From: CAWAXW01 sp963786155
GTDB lineage: Bacteria; Actinomycetota; CADDZG01; WHSQ01
DNA length: 64,000 bases
NCBI GenBank assembly: GCA_963786155.1
Contig: CAWAXW010000006.1
Span: 1,178,001-1,242,000, forward strand
Direction: 5' to 3'
Each line of letters opens with the position of its first letter. The first letter of the stretch is position 1. The notes under the pieces are model-generated. The model made no database searches and was not told the origin of the DNA. It was given only the letters and a program-made list of their open reading frames with translations. Positions 1-8,680 of the stretch are shown here, one piece after another. The position numbers and the translations under genes were made by a program.

Positions 1-278
1 TGGCCACCATGCCCCTGGCCAAGGTGACCGACATGACCTACCGGCGGACGATCGGGGGCCGGATGTTCGGATACGGCGACCTCATCATCGAGTCGGCCGG
101 TCAGGACCAGGCGCTGTCGTGCATCGACAGAGTCCCTAGGCCCGACGACTTCTACCGCACGGTGTCGGGGCTCGCTACTGCCACCCTTCCCGAGCCCGAC
201 GTGACCACGACTTTCACCGGCTGGGGCACCGCCCCCGACGAGGAAGACACCGGCCCCCTGCCCCGGGTGGTCGTCTAG
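1..278 (+). CDS. C-terminal part of a bacterial PH-domain (bPH2/YdbS-like) protein, cut by window start
   Basis: The reading frame is open from the window edge (an ATG lies at 9, but the codons before it are also open), so this is most likely the 3' part of a longer gene. Visible are MPLAKVTDMTYRRTIGG and a following FGYGDLIIESAGQDQAL, the strand pair typical of the bacterial PH domain in YdbS-like membrane-anchored proteins, followed by an acidic tail. In full-length relatives two membrane helices precede this domain. No catalytic residues are expected. The family assignment is from motif memory and the function is unknown. Confidence 0.6.
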   Translation, partial: ATMPLAKVTDMTYRRTIGGRMFGYGDLIIESAGQDQALSCIDRVPRPDDFYRTVSGLATATLPEPDVTTTFTGWGTAPDEEDTGPLPRVVV

Positions 279-308
279 GCGACAGGAATGCCGCCGGAAC
301 CGGAGAAC

Positions 309-341
309 CCCCTCTCTAAGAACTCGTCTATCAAAGAGGGG
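309..341 (+). promoter_or_regulatory. Hairpin that could occlude the RBS of the secreted protein gene
   Basis: CCCCTCT at 309-315 is the exact reverse complement of AGAGGGG at 335-341, which is also the best Shine-Dalgarno-like stretch before the ATG at 349. Folding would hide the ribosome site in a 7-bp stem with a 19-nt loop. Pairing is seen; regulation is inferred. Confidence 0.3.
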
Positions 342-348
342 CTATGCC

Positions 349-876
349 ATGAAGAAGCTCAGCGTCATCGCAGTCGCCGGGTTGCTCGTAGTAGCGCTCG
401 TGCAGCCGGCAACAGCCGGCGGAGCCGGCCACCAGCACGTTGAGGGCGCTATCTCACTCCCTGCACCCTTCGTCCAGGGCACTTTCGCAGGTTGTTGGGG
501 CGGGGCCACGCGGCGCACCTACACGGCCAGCCAGAACCAGGTGAACGGAGTTGTGGGTTTCGCTTTCGACGTCGACAAGGCGACATGGAACAAGCCCTTC
601 GTCCTCGAAGCTGCAGGTGGCCAGGGGACCGTCGACCTCGACCTGTTCATGTACTCGACCTTCCCCGGACCGGAGGAGACGCCGAACGACCCCGTTAACG
701 GCGGCACCCCCGTGTCGGTCGACTTCCAGACCCGCGCTGCGGGTGGCGAGTCGGGCAAGGTGCCCGTGGGCACGGTGAAGGCGATCGTCTGCATGTATGC
801 GGGACCTGAGTACGCGGGTGTCGACTCAACCTTCAGCTACATGGCCGGCAAGGGCGTGAAGCTCCCCAAGAGCTAG
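349..876 (+). CDS. Secreted protein of unknown function
   Basis: The 175-residue product starts with a classical Sec signal peptide: a basic MKK, a hydrophobic stretch (LSVIAVAGLLVVALVQ) and likely cleavage after the ATA at about residues 22-24. The mature part is about 150 residues, rich in Gly, Pro and beta-branched residues, with only two cysteines (near residues 49 and 149) that could form one disulphide after export. No enzyme motif is visible. The gene stands alone and is closed by a strong terminator-like hairpin. I do not recognise the family; an extracellular beta-sandwich protein is a guess from composition. Confidence 0.7.
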   Translation: MKKLSVIAVAGLLVVALVQPATAGGAGHQHVEGAISLPAPFVQGTFAGCWGGATRRTYTASQNQVNGVVGFAFDVDKATWNKPFVLEAAGGQGTVDLDLFMYSTFPGPEETPNDPVNGGTPVSVDFQTRAAGGESGKVPVGTVKAIVCMYAGPEYAGVDSTFSYMAGKGVKLPKS

Positions 877-901
877 AGCTTCAGAACGACTTGCTAACGA
901 G

Positions 902-923
902 GGCCCCCGGTTCGCCGGGGGCC
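902..923 (+). terminator. Stem-loop terminator after the secreted protein gene
   Basis: GGCCCCCGG, loop TTCG, CCGGGGGCC: a perfect 9-bp GC stem with a stabilising UUCG tetraloop, 26 nt after the stop codon. The following T tract is weak (TTACT), as is common in high-GC genomes. Confidence 0.7.
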
Positions 924-961
924 TTACTCGTAGGGGGCCCCGGCGCAATACGCTCGTCCTA

Positions 962-1387
962 GTGACGACCACCGCGATCATCGCTGCGCTTGTGGCGGCC
1001 TTGGCTTGGGCCGTCATCGAAGGCATGGGTCGCTTCTATCCCGCACGGCAGACGTATCACAGGCTTCGGAGCCGTCACGGTCGGCGCGCGGTGCGGGCGA
1101 TGCGTGTGCGGATCGAGGGGGCCGCGTCACAACGCTCGCCCCGCGTGCTCGCGATCGTGCTCGGCGTCCTGATGGCGGCATGGATCGCATCGGCAAGCCT
1201 GATGGACAAGCGTTGGTACGAGGTCGTGTGGGATGTGATGCCGTATGCCTTTGTGGGGGCCGCTCTGATGAGGGCGCCGGTGATCTTTCGGAAGATCGCG
1301 GCCCGCATGAAGCGTTACGAGGACGAATATGGAGGCCTCCCGGAAGCCGACGAAGGCGATGGGGGAGCGACAGCGGTGGCCTTGTGA
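962..1387 (+). CDS. Small integral membrane protein, function unknown
   Basis: 141 residues from a GTG start. Three hydrophobic segments are visible at about residues 3-20, 63-82 and 92-109, with a basic loop (RLRSRHGRRAVRAMRVR) between the first two and a charged C-terminal tail. The stop codon overlaps the thiE start (GTGA at 1384), so the two are probably translated together. No family is recognised and no active-site motif is seen. A link to thiamine metabolism is suggested only by the overlap. Confidence 0.6.
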   Translation: MTTTAIIAALVAALAWAVIEGMGRFYPARQTYHRLRSRHGRRAVRAMRVRIEGAASQRSPRVLAIVLGVLMAAWIASASLMDKRWYEVVWDVMPYAFVGAALMRAPVIFRKIAARMKRYEDEYGGLPEADEGDGGATAVAL

Positions 1388-2025
1388 GCGTGGCGCTGGC
1401 CGATGCGCGGCTCTATCTCGTTTCCACCGGGCGTTTGGCTGCCGGATATCTCGTCGACATGGTCCCGGAGCTCGTGGAGGCCGGGGTCGACATCATCCAA
1501 CTGCGGGAGAAGGATCTCGAGGCCAACGACGTCATCTGGGTCGGTGAACCGCTCGGCCGCGCCTGCAAAGAGGCCGGTATCCCGTTCATCGTCAACGATC
1601 GGCCCGATGTCGCCCTGGCCCTGAAGGCAGACGGCGTTCATCTCGGGCGTAACGATCTGCCGGTCAAGGCGGCGCGTCGAGTGATCGGTCGACGAGCGAT
1701 CGTCGGGCGCTCGACGCACTCGGTTGCCGACATCGAGACCGAGATCGAGACCCGGGCTCAGGTCAACTATCTCGCCGTCGGCCCGGTGCACGCCACACCT
1801 ACAAAGCCGGAGCGTCCGGGGACGGGTCTTGGGCCGGTTCGCTACGCGGCCGAGACCTTGAAGATCCCGTTCTTCGTCACAGGCGCGATGTCTGAGGAAA
1901 CGCTCCCCGCGGTGCTCCAGGCCGGAGCCCGGCGGATCGTGGTGGTGCGGGCGATAACGCAAGCGCCCGATCCCGTCGCCGCGGTTAAACGCTTGCGCGG
2001 GATGTTGGACGAGTTCCCCCTGTAA
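1384..2025 (+). CDS. thiE: Thiamine-phosphate synthase
   Basis: ThiE joins 4-methyl-5-(2-phosphoethyl)-thiazole to the hydroxymethylpyrimidine diphosphate, making thiamine phosphate in the cytosol. The 213-residue TIM barrel shows the family motifs in order: IIQLREKD, IVNDRPDVAL, DGVHLGRNDLPV, IVGRSTHS, a phosphate-binding YLAVGPVHATPTKP loop, FFVTGAM, and RRIVVVRAIT near the end. The GTG at 1384 is preferred because it overlaps the upstream stop; the frame is open further upstream but family homology begins here. No TPP riboswitch is evident and no other thi gene is in the window. Length is normal. Confidence 0.92.
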   Translation: MSVALADARLYLVSTGRLAAGYLVDMVPELVEAGVDIIQLREKDLEANDVIWVGEPLGRACKEAGIPFIVNDRPDVALALKADGVHLGRNDLPVKAARRVIGRRAIVGRSTHSVADIETEIETRAQVNYLAVGPVHATPTKPERPGTGLGPVRYAAETLKIPFFVTGAMSEETLPAVLQAGARRIVVVRAITQAPDPVAAVKRLRGMLDEFPL

Positions 2026-2036
2026 TCTCCCAACCC

Positions 2037-3083
2037 ATGTCCCTTCGCCCGCGGATGGAATGGCTCCTCATCCTCGTGCCTATTGCGATCTTTCTCGAGC
2101 TCACCCACGCCAACGAGATCGCGATCTTCGTCGTCTCCGCCCTCGCGATCTTGCCGGCGGCCAGCCTCATGGGCCACGCCACCGAGGAGCTCGCGACCCG
2201 TGCGGGATCGCAGCTCGGAGGACTTCTCAACGCGACGTTCGGGAACGCCGCCGAGCTGATCATCGCCTTCTTCCTCATCCTGGAAGGTCAGTTCGACATC
2301 GTGAAGGCATCGATAACCGGTTCGATCATCGGCAACGTGCTGCTCGTGCTGGGGCTCTCGTTCGTCGTAGGAGGTTGGAAACGCATCCAGCAGAACTTCA
2401 ACGTCGCGACCGCGCAGCTGCACTCGGCATCGCTCGTGATCGCGGTCGTGGCTTTGATGATGCCGGCACTGTTCGCGTTCACGCCGGAGGCCACCGGCTT
2501 TCGGACCGAGGCGATCTCGATCGGCGTTTCGATCATCCTGATCCTGACGTACGCCGCCAGCCTCATATTCGCTCTCAAGACGCACAAGTCGCTATTCATC
2601 AGCGCGGGCCACAATGAGGAGCCGAAGTGGTCGTTGCGTCGGGCACTGGCCACGCTCGGCGGCGCGACCGTTCTTGTAGCACTGATGAGCGAGTTCCTGG
2701 TTGGGGCGTTGGACCACACCGTCGAGGAGCTCGGGTTGTCGGAGTTGTTCGTCGGGCTCATCATCGTGCCGCTCGTCGGAAACGCGGCCGAGCATTCGTC
2801 CGCCATCTTCCTGGCGGCCAAGGACAAGATGGATATCTCGATCGAGATCGCGATCGGCTCGTCGGTTCAGATCGCATTGTTCGTCGCCCCCGCACTGGTT
2901 TTCCTGTCCTTGGCCGTCGGCGATCCGATGGATCTGATCTTCACCGGTTTCGAGATCGCAGCCGTCGGGTTCTCGGCCGCGATCCTCGCCTTCATCGCGC
3001 TTGACGGGCGCTCCAACTGGTTCGAGGGGGTCCAGCTCCTGGCCGCCTACTTGATCATGGCGATCTCGTTCTTCTTCCTCTAG
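2037..3083 (+). CDS. cax: Calcium/proton antiporter of the CaCA (Cax) family
   Basis: 348 residues and about 11 hydrophobic segments. The two inverted-repeat signature motifs of cation/proton exchangers are clear: GNAAELIIAFFLILEGQ with IVKASITGSIIGNVLLVLG in the first half, and VGNAAEHSSAIFLAAKDKMD with ISIEIAIGSSVQIALFVAP in the second. The acidic residues of the two GNAAE motifs form the ion-binding site in known members. It should export Ca2+ in exchange for H+ across the cell membrane. The gene follows thiE by 11 nt and precedes the amidohydrolase by 11 nt, so the three may be cotranscribed. Confidence 0.92.
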   Translation: MSLRPRMEWLLILVPIAIFLELTHANEIAIFVVSALAILPAASLMGHATEELATRAGSQLGGLLNATFGNAAELIIAFFLILEGQFDIVKASITGSIIGNVLLVLGLSFVVGGWKRIQQNFNVATAQLHSASLVIAVVALMMPALFAFTPEATGFRTEAISIGVSIILILTYAASLIFALKTHKSLFISAGHNEEPKWSLRRALATLGGATVLVALMSEFLVGALDHTVEELGLSELFVGLIIVPLVGNAAEHSSAIFLAAKDKMDISIEIAIGSSVQIALFVAPALVFLSLAVGDPMDLIFTGFEIAAVGFSAAILAFIALDGRSNWFEGVQLLAAYLIMAISFFFL

Positions 3084-3094
3084 GGAGGTAACCC

Positions 3095-3940
3095 TTGCCG
3101 CGCGCCATCGACTTCCACGTTCATGCATCGATCCCGGAATGGCTCGAGGGGTCGATCGGCCCGATGCTCGAAGCGACCGCGCGCTACTTCCGCAGCGAGG
3201 TGAGGGTGCGGACCGTCGAGCAGATGGCTCAGGAGTACGCGGACTGGGATCTCCTCGGGGTGCTGCTGGCATGGGACGCCGAGACCGCGAGCGGCATGCC
3301 GCCGCTGACGAACGACAAGGTCGCAGAGATCTGCACCGCTTATCCGGAGCAGTTCATCGGCTTCGCGAGCGTCGACCCGCACAAGCCCGATCATGTCGAC
3401 GAGCTGGAGCGAGCGGTTAGCGAGCTCGGCCTGCGGGGGCTCAAGATCCACCCGCAGGTCCAGGCCTTCTATCCGAACGAGCCCCAGTACACGCCTCTAT
3501 GGGAGAAGTGCGAGGAGCACTCGCTCCCGATCGTCGTGCACGTCGGACAGACGGGGTTGGGGGCGGGAGTGCCGGGCGGCTCGGGGATCGCCTACGACTA
3601 CGGCCGCCCGATGCTCATGGACATGGTCGCGGCCCGCCATCCGGACTTGACGGTTGTCATGGCTCACTTCGGCTACCCCTGGCATCTCGAGGTGCTCGCC
3701 AGCGCGATGCACAAGACCAACGTGTGGGTGGACCTCTCCGGCTGGCGCCCCAAGTACATCCCGGAGGAGGTCAAGCGCGACGCTCGCGGCCGCCTGTCCG
3801 ATCGGTTCGTGTGGGGGAGCGACTATCCGATGCTCGACCCGGGGCGAATCCTGGCCGAGTTCGACGAGATGGGCCTCGGCGACAAGGAGCGCGATGTGCT
3901 CTACAACAACGCCGCGAGATTGCTGGGAATAGAACAGTAG
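3095..3940 (+). CDS. Amidohydrolase-2 family metal-dependent hydrolase/decarboxylase
   Basis: 281 residues from a TTG preceded by GGGAGGTAA. The TIM-barrel metal site is recognisable: IDFHVHAS near the N-terminus (HxH), LKIHPQVQAFYPN, PIVVHVGQTG, VVMAHFGYPW and the C-terminal WGSDYPM with the metal-binding Asp. This is the 'amidohydrolase 2' subgroup, which contains decarboxylases such as gamma-resorcylate and aminocarboxymuconate-semialdehyde decarboxylases as well as hydrolases. The substrate cannot be read from sequence. Neighbours (Cax, DUF59 factor) give no pathway clue. Confidence 0.85.
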   Translation: MPRAIDFHVHASIPEWLEGSIGPMLEATARYFRSEVRVRTVEQMAQEYADWDLLGVLLAWDAETASGMPPLTNDKVAEICTAYPEQFIGFASVDPHKPDHVDELERAVSELGLRGLKIHPQVQAFYPNEPQYTPLWEKCEEHSLPIVVHVGQTGLGAGVPGGSGIAYDYGRPMLMDMVAARHPDLTVVMAHFGYPWHLEVLASAMHKTNVWVDLSGWRPKYIPEEVKRDARGRLSDRFVWGSDYPMLDPGRILAEFDEMGLGDKERDVLYNNAARLLGIEQ

Positions 3941-4053
3941 CAAGCACTCCTGCCCAAATTACTTAGGCCAACCGCCTTGCTTACGTATTCAAGTCAAGCC
4001 CGATGGAGTCGATGCTCGGGTAAGAGCAACACTCTTTCGGCAGGGGGGTTGGG

Positions 4054-4260
4054 ATGGCACAGGCAGCGGCTCAGTTACTCGAAGCACCGGCGATCAGTAA
4101 GGACGAGCTCTTCCGCCGGGCCCAGGCTCGTGCTTTCCGCCACATGAGCTCAATCTGGTACGGCCCCGATAAGCGCCGGGCGATCCGCGAGGGCATCGAG
4201 CAGATCATCCGGGCCGGAGAGGACTTCGTGGGGGAATCCCACAGCACCCCGCACGTTTAG
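4054..4260 (+). CDS. Small protein of unknown function upstream of the DUF59 gene
   Basis: 68 residues beginning MAQAAAQLLEAPAISKDELF, with an ATG 7 nt after a G-rich stretch (GGGGGG). It is predicted largely helical and rich in Arg/Glu, contains IWYGPDKRRAIREGIEQI, and has no cysteine and no membrane segment. The gene ends 12 nt before the DUF59 gene, so cotranscription is likely. I do not recognise the family; an accessory role beside the Fe-S assembly factor is inferred only from position. Confidence 0.55.
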   Translation: MAQAAAQLLEAPAISKDELFRRAQARAFRHMSSIWYGPDKRRAIREGIEQIIRAGEDFVGESHSTPHV

Positions 4261-4272
4261 CATGAAGAGGAT

Positions 4273-4596
4273 ATGGGTGCAGAAGAAGACCAGACGATCA
4301 AGGAACAGGTGATCGAGGCCCTCAAGACGGTCGACGATCCCGAACTGGGCATCGACATCTGGAACCTCGGCCTCGTCTACGAGGTCGACGTGGACGAAAC
4401 CAACAACGTCAAGGTCGACTTCACGCTGACCACCATGGGCTGCCCGATTGGCCCCATGATCGACGAGCAGATCAAAGGCGCGACCCAGTACATCGAAGGC
4501 ATCGGGGAGGTCACGACCGAGCTGGTCATGTACCCGCCCTGGACTCCCGAGAAGATGAGCCCCCTGGCTCGCTCCGCCCTCGGCCTCGTGGGCTAG
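4273..4596 (+). CDS. DUF59/MIP18-family metal-sulfur cluster assembly factor
   Basis: 107 residues matching the DUF59 fold: an N-terminal helix IKEQVIEALKTVDDPELGIDIWNLGLVYEV with the diagnostic DPE motif, and the cysteine-containing loop LTTMGCPIGPMIDEQI. Members (SufT, PaaD, MIP18) help deliver or mature iron-sulfur clusters. The single Cys in TMGCP is the conserved one. No suf genes are nearby, so whether this is SufT or a pathway-specific PaaD-like factor is unclear. It ends 12 nt before the convergent PAP2-kinase gene. Confidence 0.88.
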   Translation: MGAEEDQTIKEQVIEALKTVDDPELGIDIWNLGLVYEVDVDETNNVKVDFTLTTMGCPIGPMIDEQIKGATQYIEGIGEVTTELVMYPPWTPEKMSPLARSALGLVG

Positions 4597-4608
4597 CTCC
4601 CGGCGGCT

Positions 4609-6775
4609 TCAGATCCTGTTGCCGGTCTCTTCGTACTCCTCCGCCGCGAACTCGTCTCTCGACAGGAAGCTCAAGGCCGAGGCGGCTTCTTCCGCCAGGA
4701 CGGTCCGGCCCTCGCCCTCGAGGTCGAAGTGATAGACCACGCACCCCCCTGGGAACGTGTAGTAGCGCCTGCCGACGTAAGAGTCGCTCAACTCTTCGAT
4801 CTCCTCGTGCCTGGTCGCGCCGACCTCGTCTGACGGAACCTCTGTGGCCCCAGCGTGATCGCAGCTCTCGGTGAACACCATCTTCACGGGCCTGTCCGGA
4901 GCGCGATCCGATTCGATCCACATCTCTGCGATGCCGTCACGGACCGTGAAGGTCTTCATGAACCAGCCCTGCGGGAGCGTCTCCAGGCAAGGCAGGAGCT
5001 CCGCGCTCGGCACGGACTGTGACAGCAGGATCAAGACATCCCGGTAGAACGCCCGGCATTCGGGTGCGCGATCGACATGGGCGTAGACGTGGCTCACTCG
5101 GGGTGCGCCGAACAAGCCGAGGCCCCTCAGGTTGCCGAAAACGGCCTGGCTTACGAGAAAGAACGTTAGAAGGACCATCGCCGTCAACCCCAATCGCCGC
5201 CAGCTCCAGCGCTGGATCGAGATCGGCCGACACTTGGGCGCCAGCTGCCGGAAACGGGCCACGATGTCGCGGCCGTCCTTCCTCAACATCCCGCGCGACT
5301 GGCTTGGCATCGTCACGCCTCTGGTCGCGGCGAAGGCCTCGCCGATCTCGTCGGGAGTGAAGTAACGCAAGGCCCGCTTGTAGATCGTGTCGGGGTCAGA
5401 GCGGAGCGCGAGCACGATCATCATGTTCGCCAGATCGACGGCTTCGCGCCAAGGCGACGGCCTCACCTGACCGAATGCGAGGTCGATGAGAAAGACTTTG
5501 CCATCGCCCACGAGAAGGTTGGACGGCTTGATGTCGCGATGAGCGAGCCCTGCGTCCCAGAGGCTGCGAACGACCCTTAGCGCCGAGTCGATGACCTCGT
5601 CGTCGACCTCCGCGTCGAGGATCTCCTTGCAGCCCTCGAAGAACTCGGTGACGATCAGGTACTCGCGCTCGGGAGTGATCACGACGAAGCCATATGGAGT
5701 GGCGGTGGGAAGCCCGGCGTCCCGCATGACTCTCAACATGTAGTCCTCGTATTGGACGAGGCGAGTGACGGTGTTGAACGAGGCCTCGTCCTCGAGGCGG
5801 CCGTAGAGGAGGGTGCGGCCGAGCTTGTACCAGCGATCGGCGCGCAGGTGATTGACGGCGTAGAGCTTCGCGAACAGCTTGGGGTCCCCAGGTTCGTCCA
5901 GGGTCATGAGGATGGGCGTGGATCCTCCCGAGCCCGCGAGGCCGAACGGCTTCATGGACTTCACGGCCAGACCAAGTTGCTCCTGCAGAGCCGTCCGGAT
6001 CGCCTCTCCACGAAGGCCCCCGATATCGAGGTGCGCGCCCTTGGCCTTGCGGTAAGTCACGGGAAAGATCTCGTTCGGCGTGAACGTGCGGTAGGCGATG
6101 ACCGGGATCGTGATGCCCAGCGTCGCTCCCATCACCAAGTCGAGAGGATGGTCGAGCCCGAGGTACATCCTGCTCAGAGACAGCAGTGCTATCCCGATCC
6201 ATGTCGTCCACTTCGCGATCGAGCGTGGGAGTCCGGGCGGCGTGATCGTGTAGGCAACGCCAAGAAGGGTCACCGCGAAGGCTGCGACGGGTCGCGATGG
6301 AAGGGCCATCCCGTCCCAGTGGCCGATGATCTCGACCTCGAACGGGCGCGCACGCTGTGAAAGTGTTGGCGATCCAGTCGGTTACTACGAAAACGGTCAA
6401 GAGCGTTCCGAGGTAGACGAACAGGTGACGGAACCTCTTGAACGCGATGAGCGTGATGAGGGTCGCCCATTGGATGACTGCCAGCGTCCAGTCCGAGCCG
6501 AGAGCCGCGAAGGCTTCCATCAGGTCGGTCAGCCATGGAGTCCGAATCTCAGAGAGCTCAAGGAGGAAGGCGCCCTCGATGTTGTCGAGCCCCGGCCCGA
6601 TCGTGCCGAAGATGGCCACGCTGATCATGAGTGCGAACAGACAGCCGACGGCGATCAAAAGCCATTTGCCGCTCTTGTTCAGATGCTTGGGAAGGGGAGG
6701 TCTCTCTCCCGATGGGCGTCGGTGCTTCCTCTCCGGGTGCTCCGGACCGGCTAAGGACGTCTTGGGAGTTGCCAT
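4609..6775 (-). CDS. PAP2-like membrane domain fused to an atypical protein-kinase-like domain and an extracytoplasmic domain (reading frame broken near 6350)
   Basis: Start ATG at 6775 overlaps the upstream lipoprotein stop (TGATG). Residues 1-140 (basic tail, then membrane helices ending DWIANTFTA) lie in one frame. After removing one base at about 6346-6358 the frame continues RARPFEVEIIGHWDG, giving about 721 residues. The PAP2 part has the C1-like RP and C3 SRMYLGLDHPLD, but the C2 motif reads PSRP rather than PSGH, so phosphatase activity may be lost or altered. A kinase-like domain follows: LFAKLY (possible nucleotide-binding Lys), HRDIKPSNLLV catalytic loop and LIDLAFG in place of DFG. 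Next come one membrane helix (LTAMVLLTFFLVSQAVF) and a Cys-containing C-terminal domain that would face outside. The combination suggests phosphorylation or recycling of an envelope lipid, but this is inference. Confidence 0.75.
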
Positions 6776-7665
6776 CAGTCGGCAACTCCCGCGACCCAAC
6801 GCTCGGCCGCTTGACGAGGGCTGTGGGTTTCCTCTGCGACGAGCTCGTTGAGATCCCGGAGGTCCTCGACGGTGAGCTCCGAGGTCGCTTCTCCCAGAAG
6901 GTCGAGCATTTCGCCGCCGACCTCGTCGATAGCCGCGTCACTCGCCACCGCGAAGATGTGATCGGCGGGCTGTAGACGCCGATCGTCTTCCAGGACGACG
7001 AGACGGGCGTCGAAGAGGTTGGGGTCTGTCGTGAACAGGAGCCCGACGTCGATCTCACCCGAATGGAGGGCCGCCAGGGTCAGCGGCCCCCCCGCGTCCA
7101 GCGCCTGAAACGACTCGAACTCGAGGCCGTACGCGTTCTCGAGCCCTTGAAGGCACAGCGGACGAGTCGGACACTCCGGTGGACCACCGAGGGTGAGGTC
7201 CTCGGCCACCTCGGCGAGATCGCTGATCCGTTCGAGCCCGTACCGGGAAGCCGTCGCCGAAGTCACGACGAACTCGTTTCGGTTCTGAGCAGGGGCCGGT
7301 TCGGTCGCGACGAGATCGCGGTCGGCAAGGGCGTTCGCGAGAACCTCATCCTGGTCGACCGCCAGCGCTTGCTCGGGGGATAGGAAGCGAAGAAGCGTGC
7401 CCTGATATTCCGGAGCGACGTCAACTACACCTTGTTCCAGCGCAGGAATCATGTACTCACGCGAAGCCACGTCGGACACGACCTCGGCGGTGAATCCGGC
7501 GCGCTCCAGAGTCAACTCGTACACGTGCGCGAGCACCAGACTTTCTGCGAAGGGATAGGCCCCGATCTTCACGTCGGCTTCGCGTGCAGCGGGGGTGCCC
7601 TCGTCCGATGAACAACCCGGTGCCACGAGAGCCACGACGGCTATGCCTAGGATCCAGGCGTTCAA
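6775..7665 (-). CDS. Osmoprotectant (OpuAC/ProX-type) substrate-binding lipoprotein, orphan
   Basis: The TTG at 7665 follows GAGGAAGGGA and gives a 296-residue lipoprotein: MNAWILGIAVVALVAPGC with Cys18 as the lipidated residue, then a Ser/Asp/Glu linker. The mature domain has the glycine-betaine/choline-binding fold features: VKIGAYPFAESLVLAHVYELTLERAGF, VDVAPEYQGTLLRFL, and a DVGLLFTTDP segment near the hinge. No cognate OpuA permease or ATPase is in the window. Instead the gene sits between the flippase and the PAP2-kinase gene, overlapping the latter by one base. It may deliver or sense a quaternary amine for that module; this is inferred. Confidence 0.85.
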   Translation of the reverse strand: MNAWILGIAVVALVAPGCSSDEGTPAAREADVKIGAYPFAESLVLAHVYELTLERAGFTAEVVSDVASREYMIPALEQGVVDVAPEYQGTLLRFLSPEQALAVDQDEVLANALADRDLVATEPAPAQNRNEFVVTSATASRYGLERISDLAEVAEDLTLGGPPECPTRPLCLQGLENAYGLEFESFQALDAGGPLTLAALHSGEIDVGLLFTTDPNLFDARLVVLEDDRRLQPADHIFAVASDAAIDEVGGEMLDLLGEATSELTVEDLRDLNELVAEETHSPRQAAERWVAGVAD

Positions 7666-7681
7666 GTCCCTTCCTCGGCCC

Positions 7682-8680
7682 TCAGGGTCGGGCGCCCCTC
7701 GGCGATCGACTGCTCGCCGCGGTTTTTCCGCTCCTCCAGCGGATGTAGGCGACGAGTCCGAATGGGATCGGCAACACGTACGTGAGGAGACGGTAGAGGA
7801 GCACGGCCGCCACGACCGCCGGCTCGTTTCCTCCAGCAGCAACGAGGGACGCAGACATTCCCAACTCCACGACACCCAGCCCGCCCGGAGTGATCGGGAT
7901 GGCGGATATCAACCTGATGAATGCGAACGCCGCGAGGGCCTCGATCGTGGTGACCTGGGCCGAAGACACACCCACGTGGCGCAGGCATAGAAGCAGCACC
8001 AGGAATAGCGACAGGTGGCTGACGACGGTCGCGGCCGTAAGGAATAGCCAGCGCTTTCGTAGCAGCGCGATGGCGCTCTCGCGGAAACGCACGAGCCCGT
8101 CGCCCCACCCGGTGACGGCGGGCTTGCGGACGATCCGAAGAGCCCCCGAGACGATGCGACCCATGCGCTCGCCCAACCGGCGTGCGAAACGCTCGCTCTT
8201 CAGGGACAACGCGAACAGAGCGATCGCCCCCGCGAGCACTCCCACCCCCACGATCGCTGCAGTGACGAGTCCTCCTCCTACGGACTGCGTCAGCGCAAGC
8301 AGCGCGAGGGCGACGACGGGCATACCCAGCTTTACGAAGTTGTTCCACAGGCCCGAGACGACGATTGAAAGTCCGACCTCGGTTCCCGAGAAGCCGTACG
8401 ACGAGTAGAGGCTGTAAGTGACCGCGATCCCGATAGCGCTTCCTCCCGGCAGCGTGTTGGTGACCGCCGTCGACATCAGGTTGACCTTCATCGCTTGCCA
8501 GATATTCGAACCTGGCAGCGACGCGATCATCACGAACCAGTAGGTGAAGATGTTCCAGGCGGCGGCTCCGACCAGTGTGGTGACCTCGAGCCAGGTCATG
8601 GCCCTGAAGACCGCCCAGACCTCGGAGAAGTCGGCCATCTTCGGCAGCGCGTAGAAGAAGACCGCACCGATGATTGCCAC
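7682..8680 (-). CDS. YbhN/MprF-type lipid flippase-like membrane protein (UPF0104)
   Basis: 332 residues with about eight hydrophobic segments, matching the lysylphosphatidylglycerol-synthase transmembrane (UPF0104, YbhN, AglD) family. Visible landmarks are NTLPGGSAIGIAVTYSLY, LWNNFVKLGMPVVALALLAL, and the C-terminal SAIPITPGGLGVVELG typical of the family. The aminoacyl-transferase domain of MprF is absent, so only the flippase-like half is here. The GTG at 8680 has no good RBS; an ATG at 8714 in another frame (MSAGKTPRAL) would join after deletion of one T in the run near 8687, so the true start may be 8714. It is the first gene of the minus-strand module. Confidence 0.85.
   Translation of the reverse strand: MAIIGAVFFYALPKMADFSEVWAVFRAMTWLEVTTLVGAAAWNIFTYWFVMIASLPGSNIWQAMKVNLMSTAVTNTLPGGSAIGIAVTYSLYSSYGFSGTEVGLSIVVSGLWNNFVKLGMPVVALALLALTQSVGGGLVTAAIVGVGVLAGAIALFALSLKSERFARRLGERMGRIVSGALRIVRKPAVTGWGDGLVRFRESAIALLRKRWLFLTAATVVSHLSLFLVLLLCLRHVGVSSAQVTTIEALAAFAFIRLISAIPITPGGLGVVELGMSASLVAAGGNEPAVVAAVLLYRLLTYVLPIPFGLVAYIRWRSGKTAASSRSPRGARP

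Noticed and set aside
5396..6799. A 467-codon minus-strand ORF as a separate protein
   Set aside because: Only its first ~140 codons (membrane helices) are genuine; after about 6350 the sequence becomes Arg/Pro-rich shadow translation of the PAP2-kinase gene in the wrong frame.
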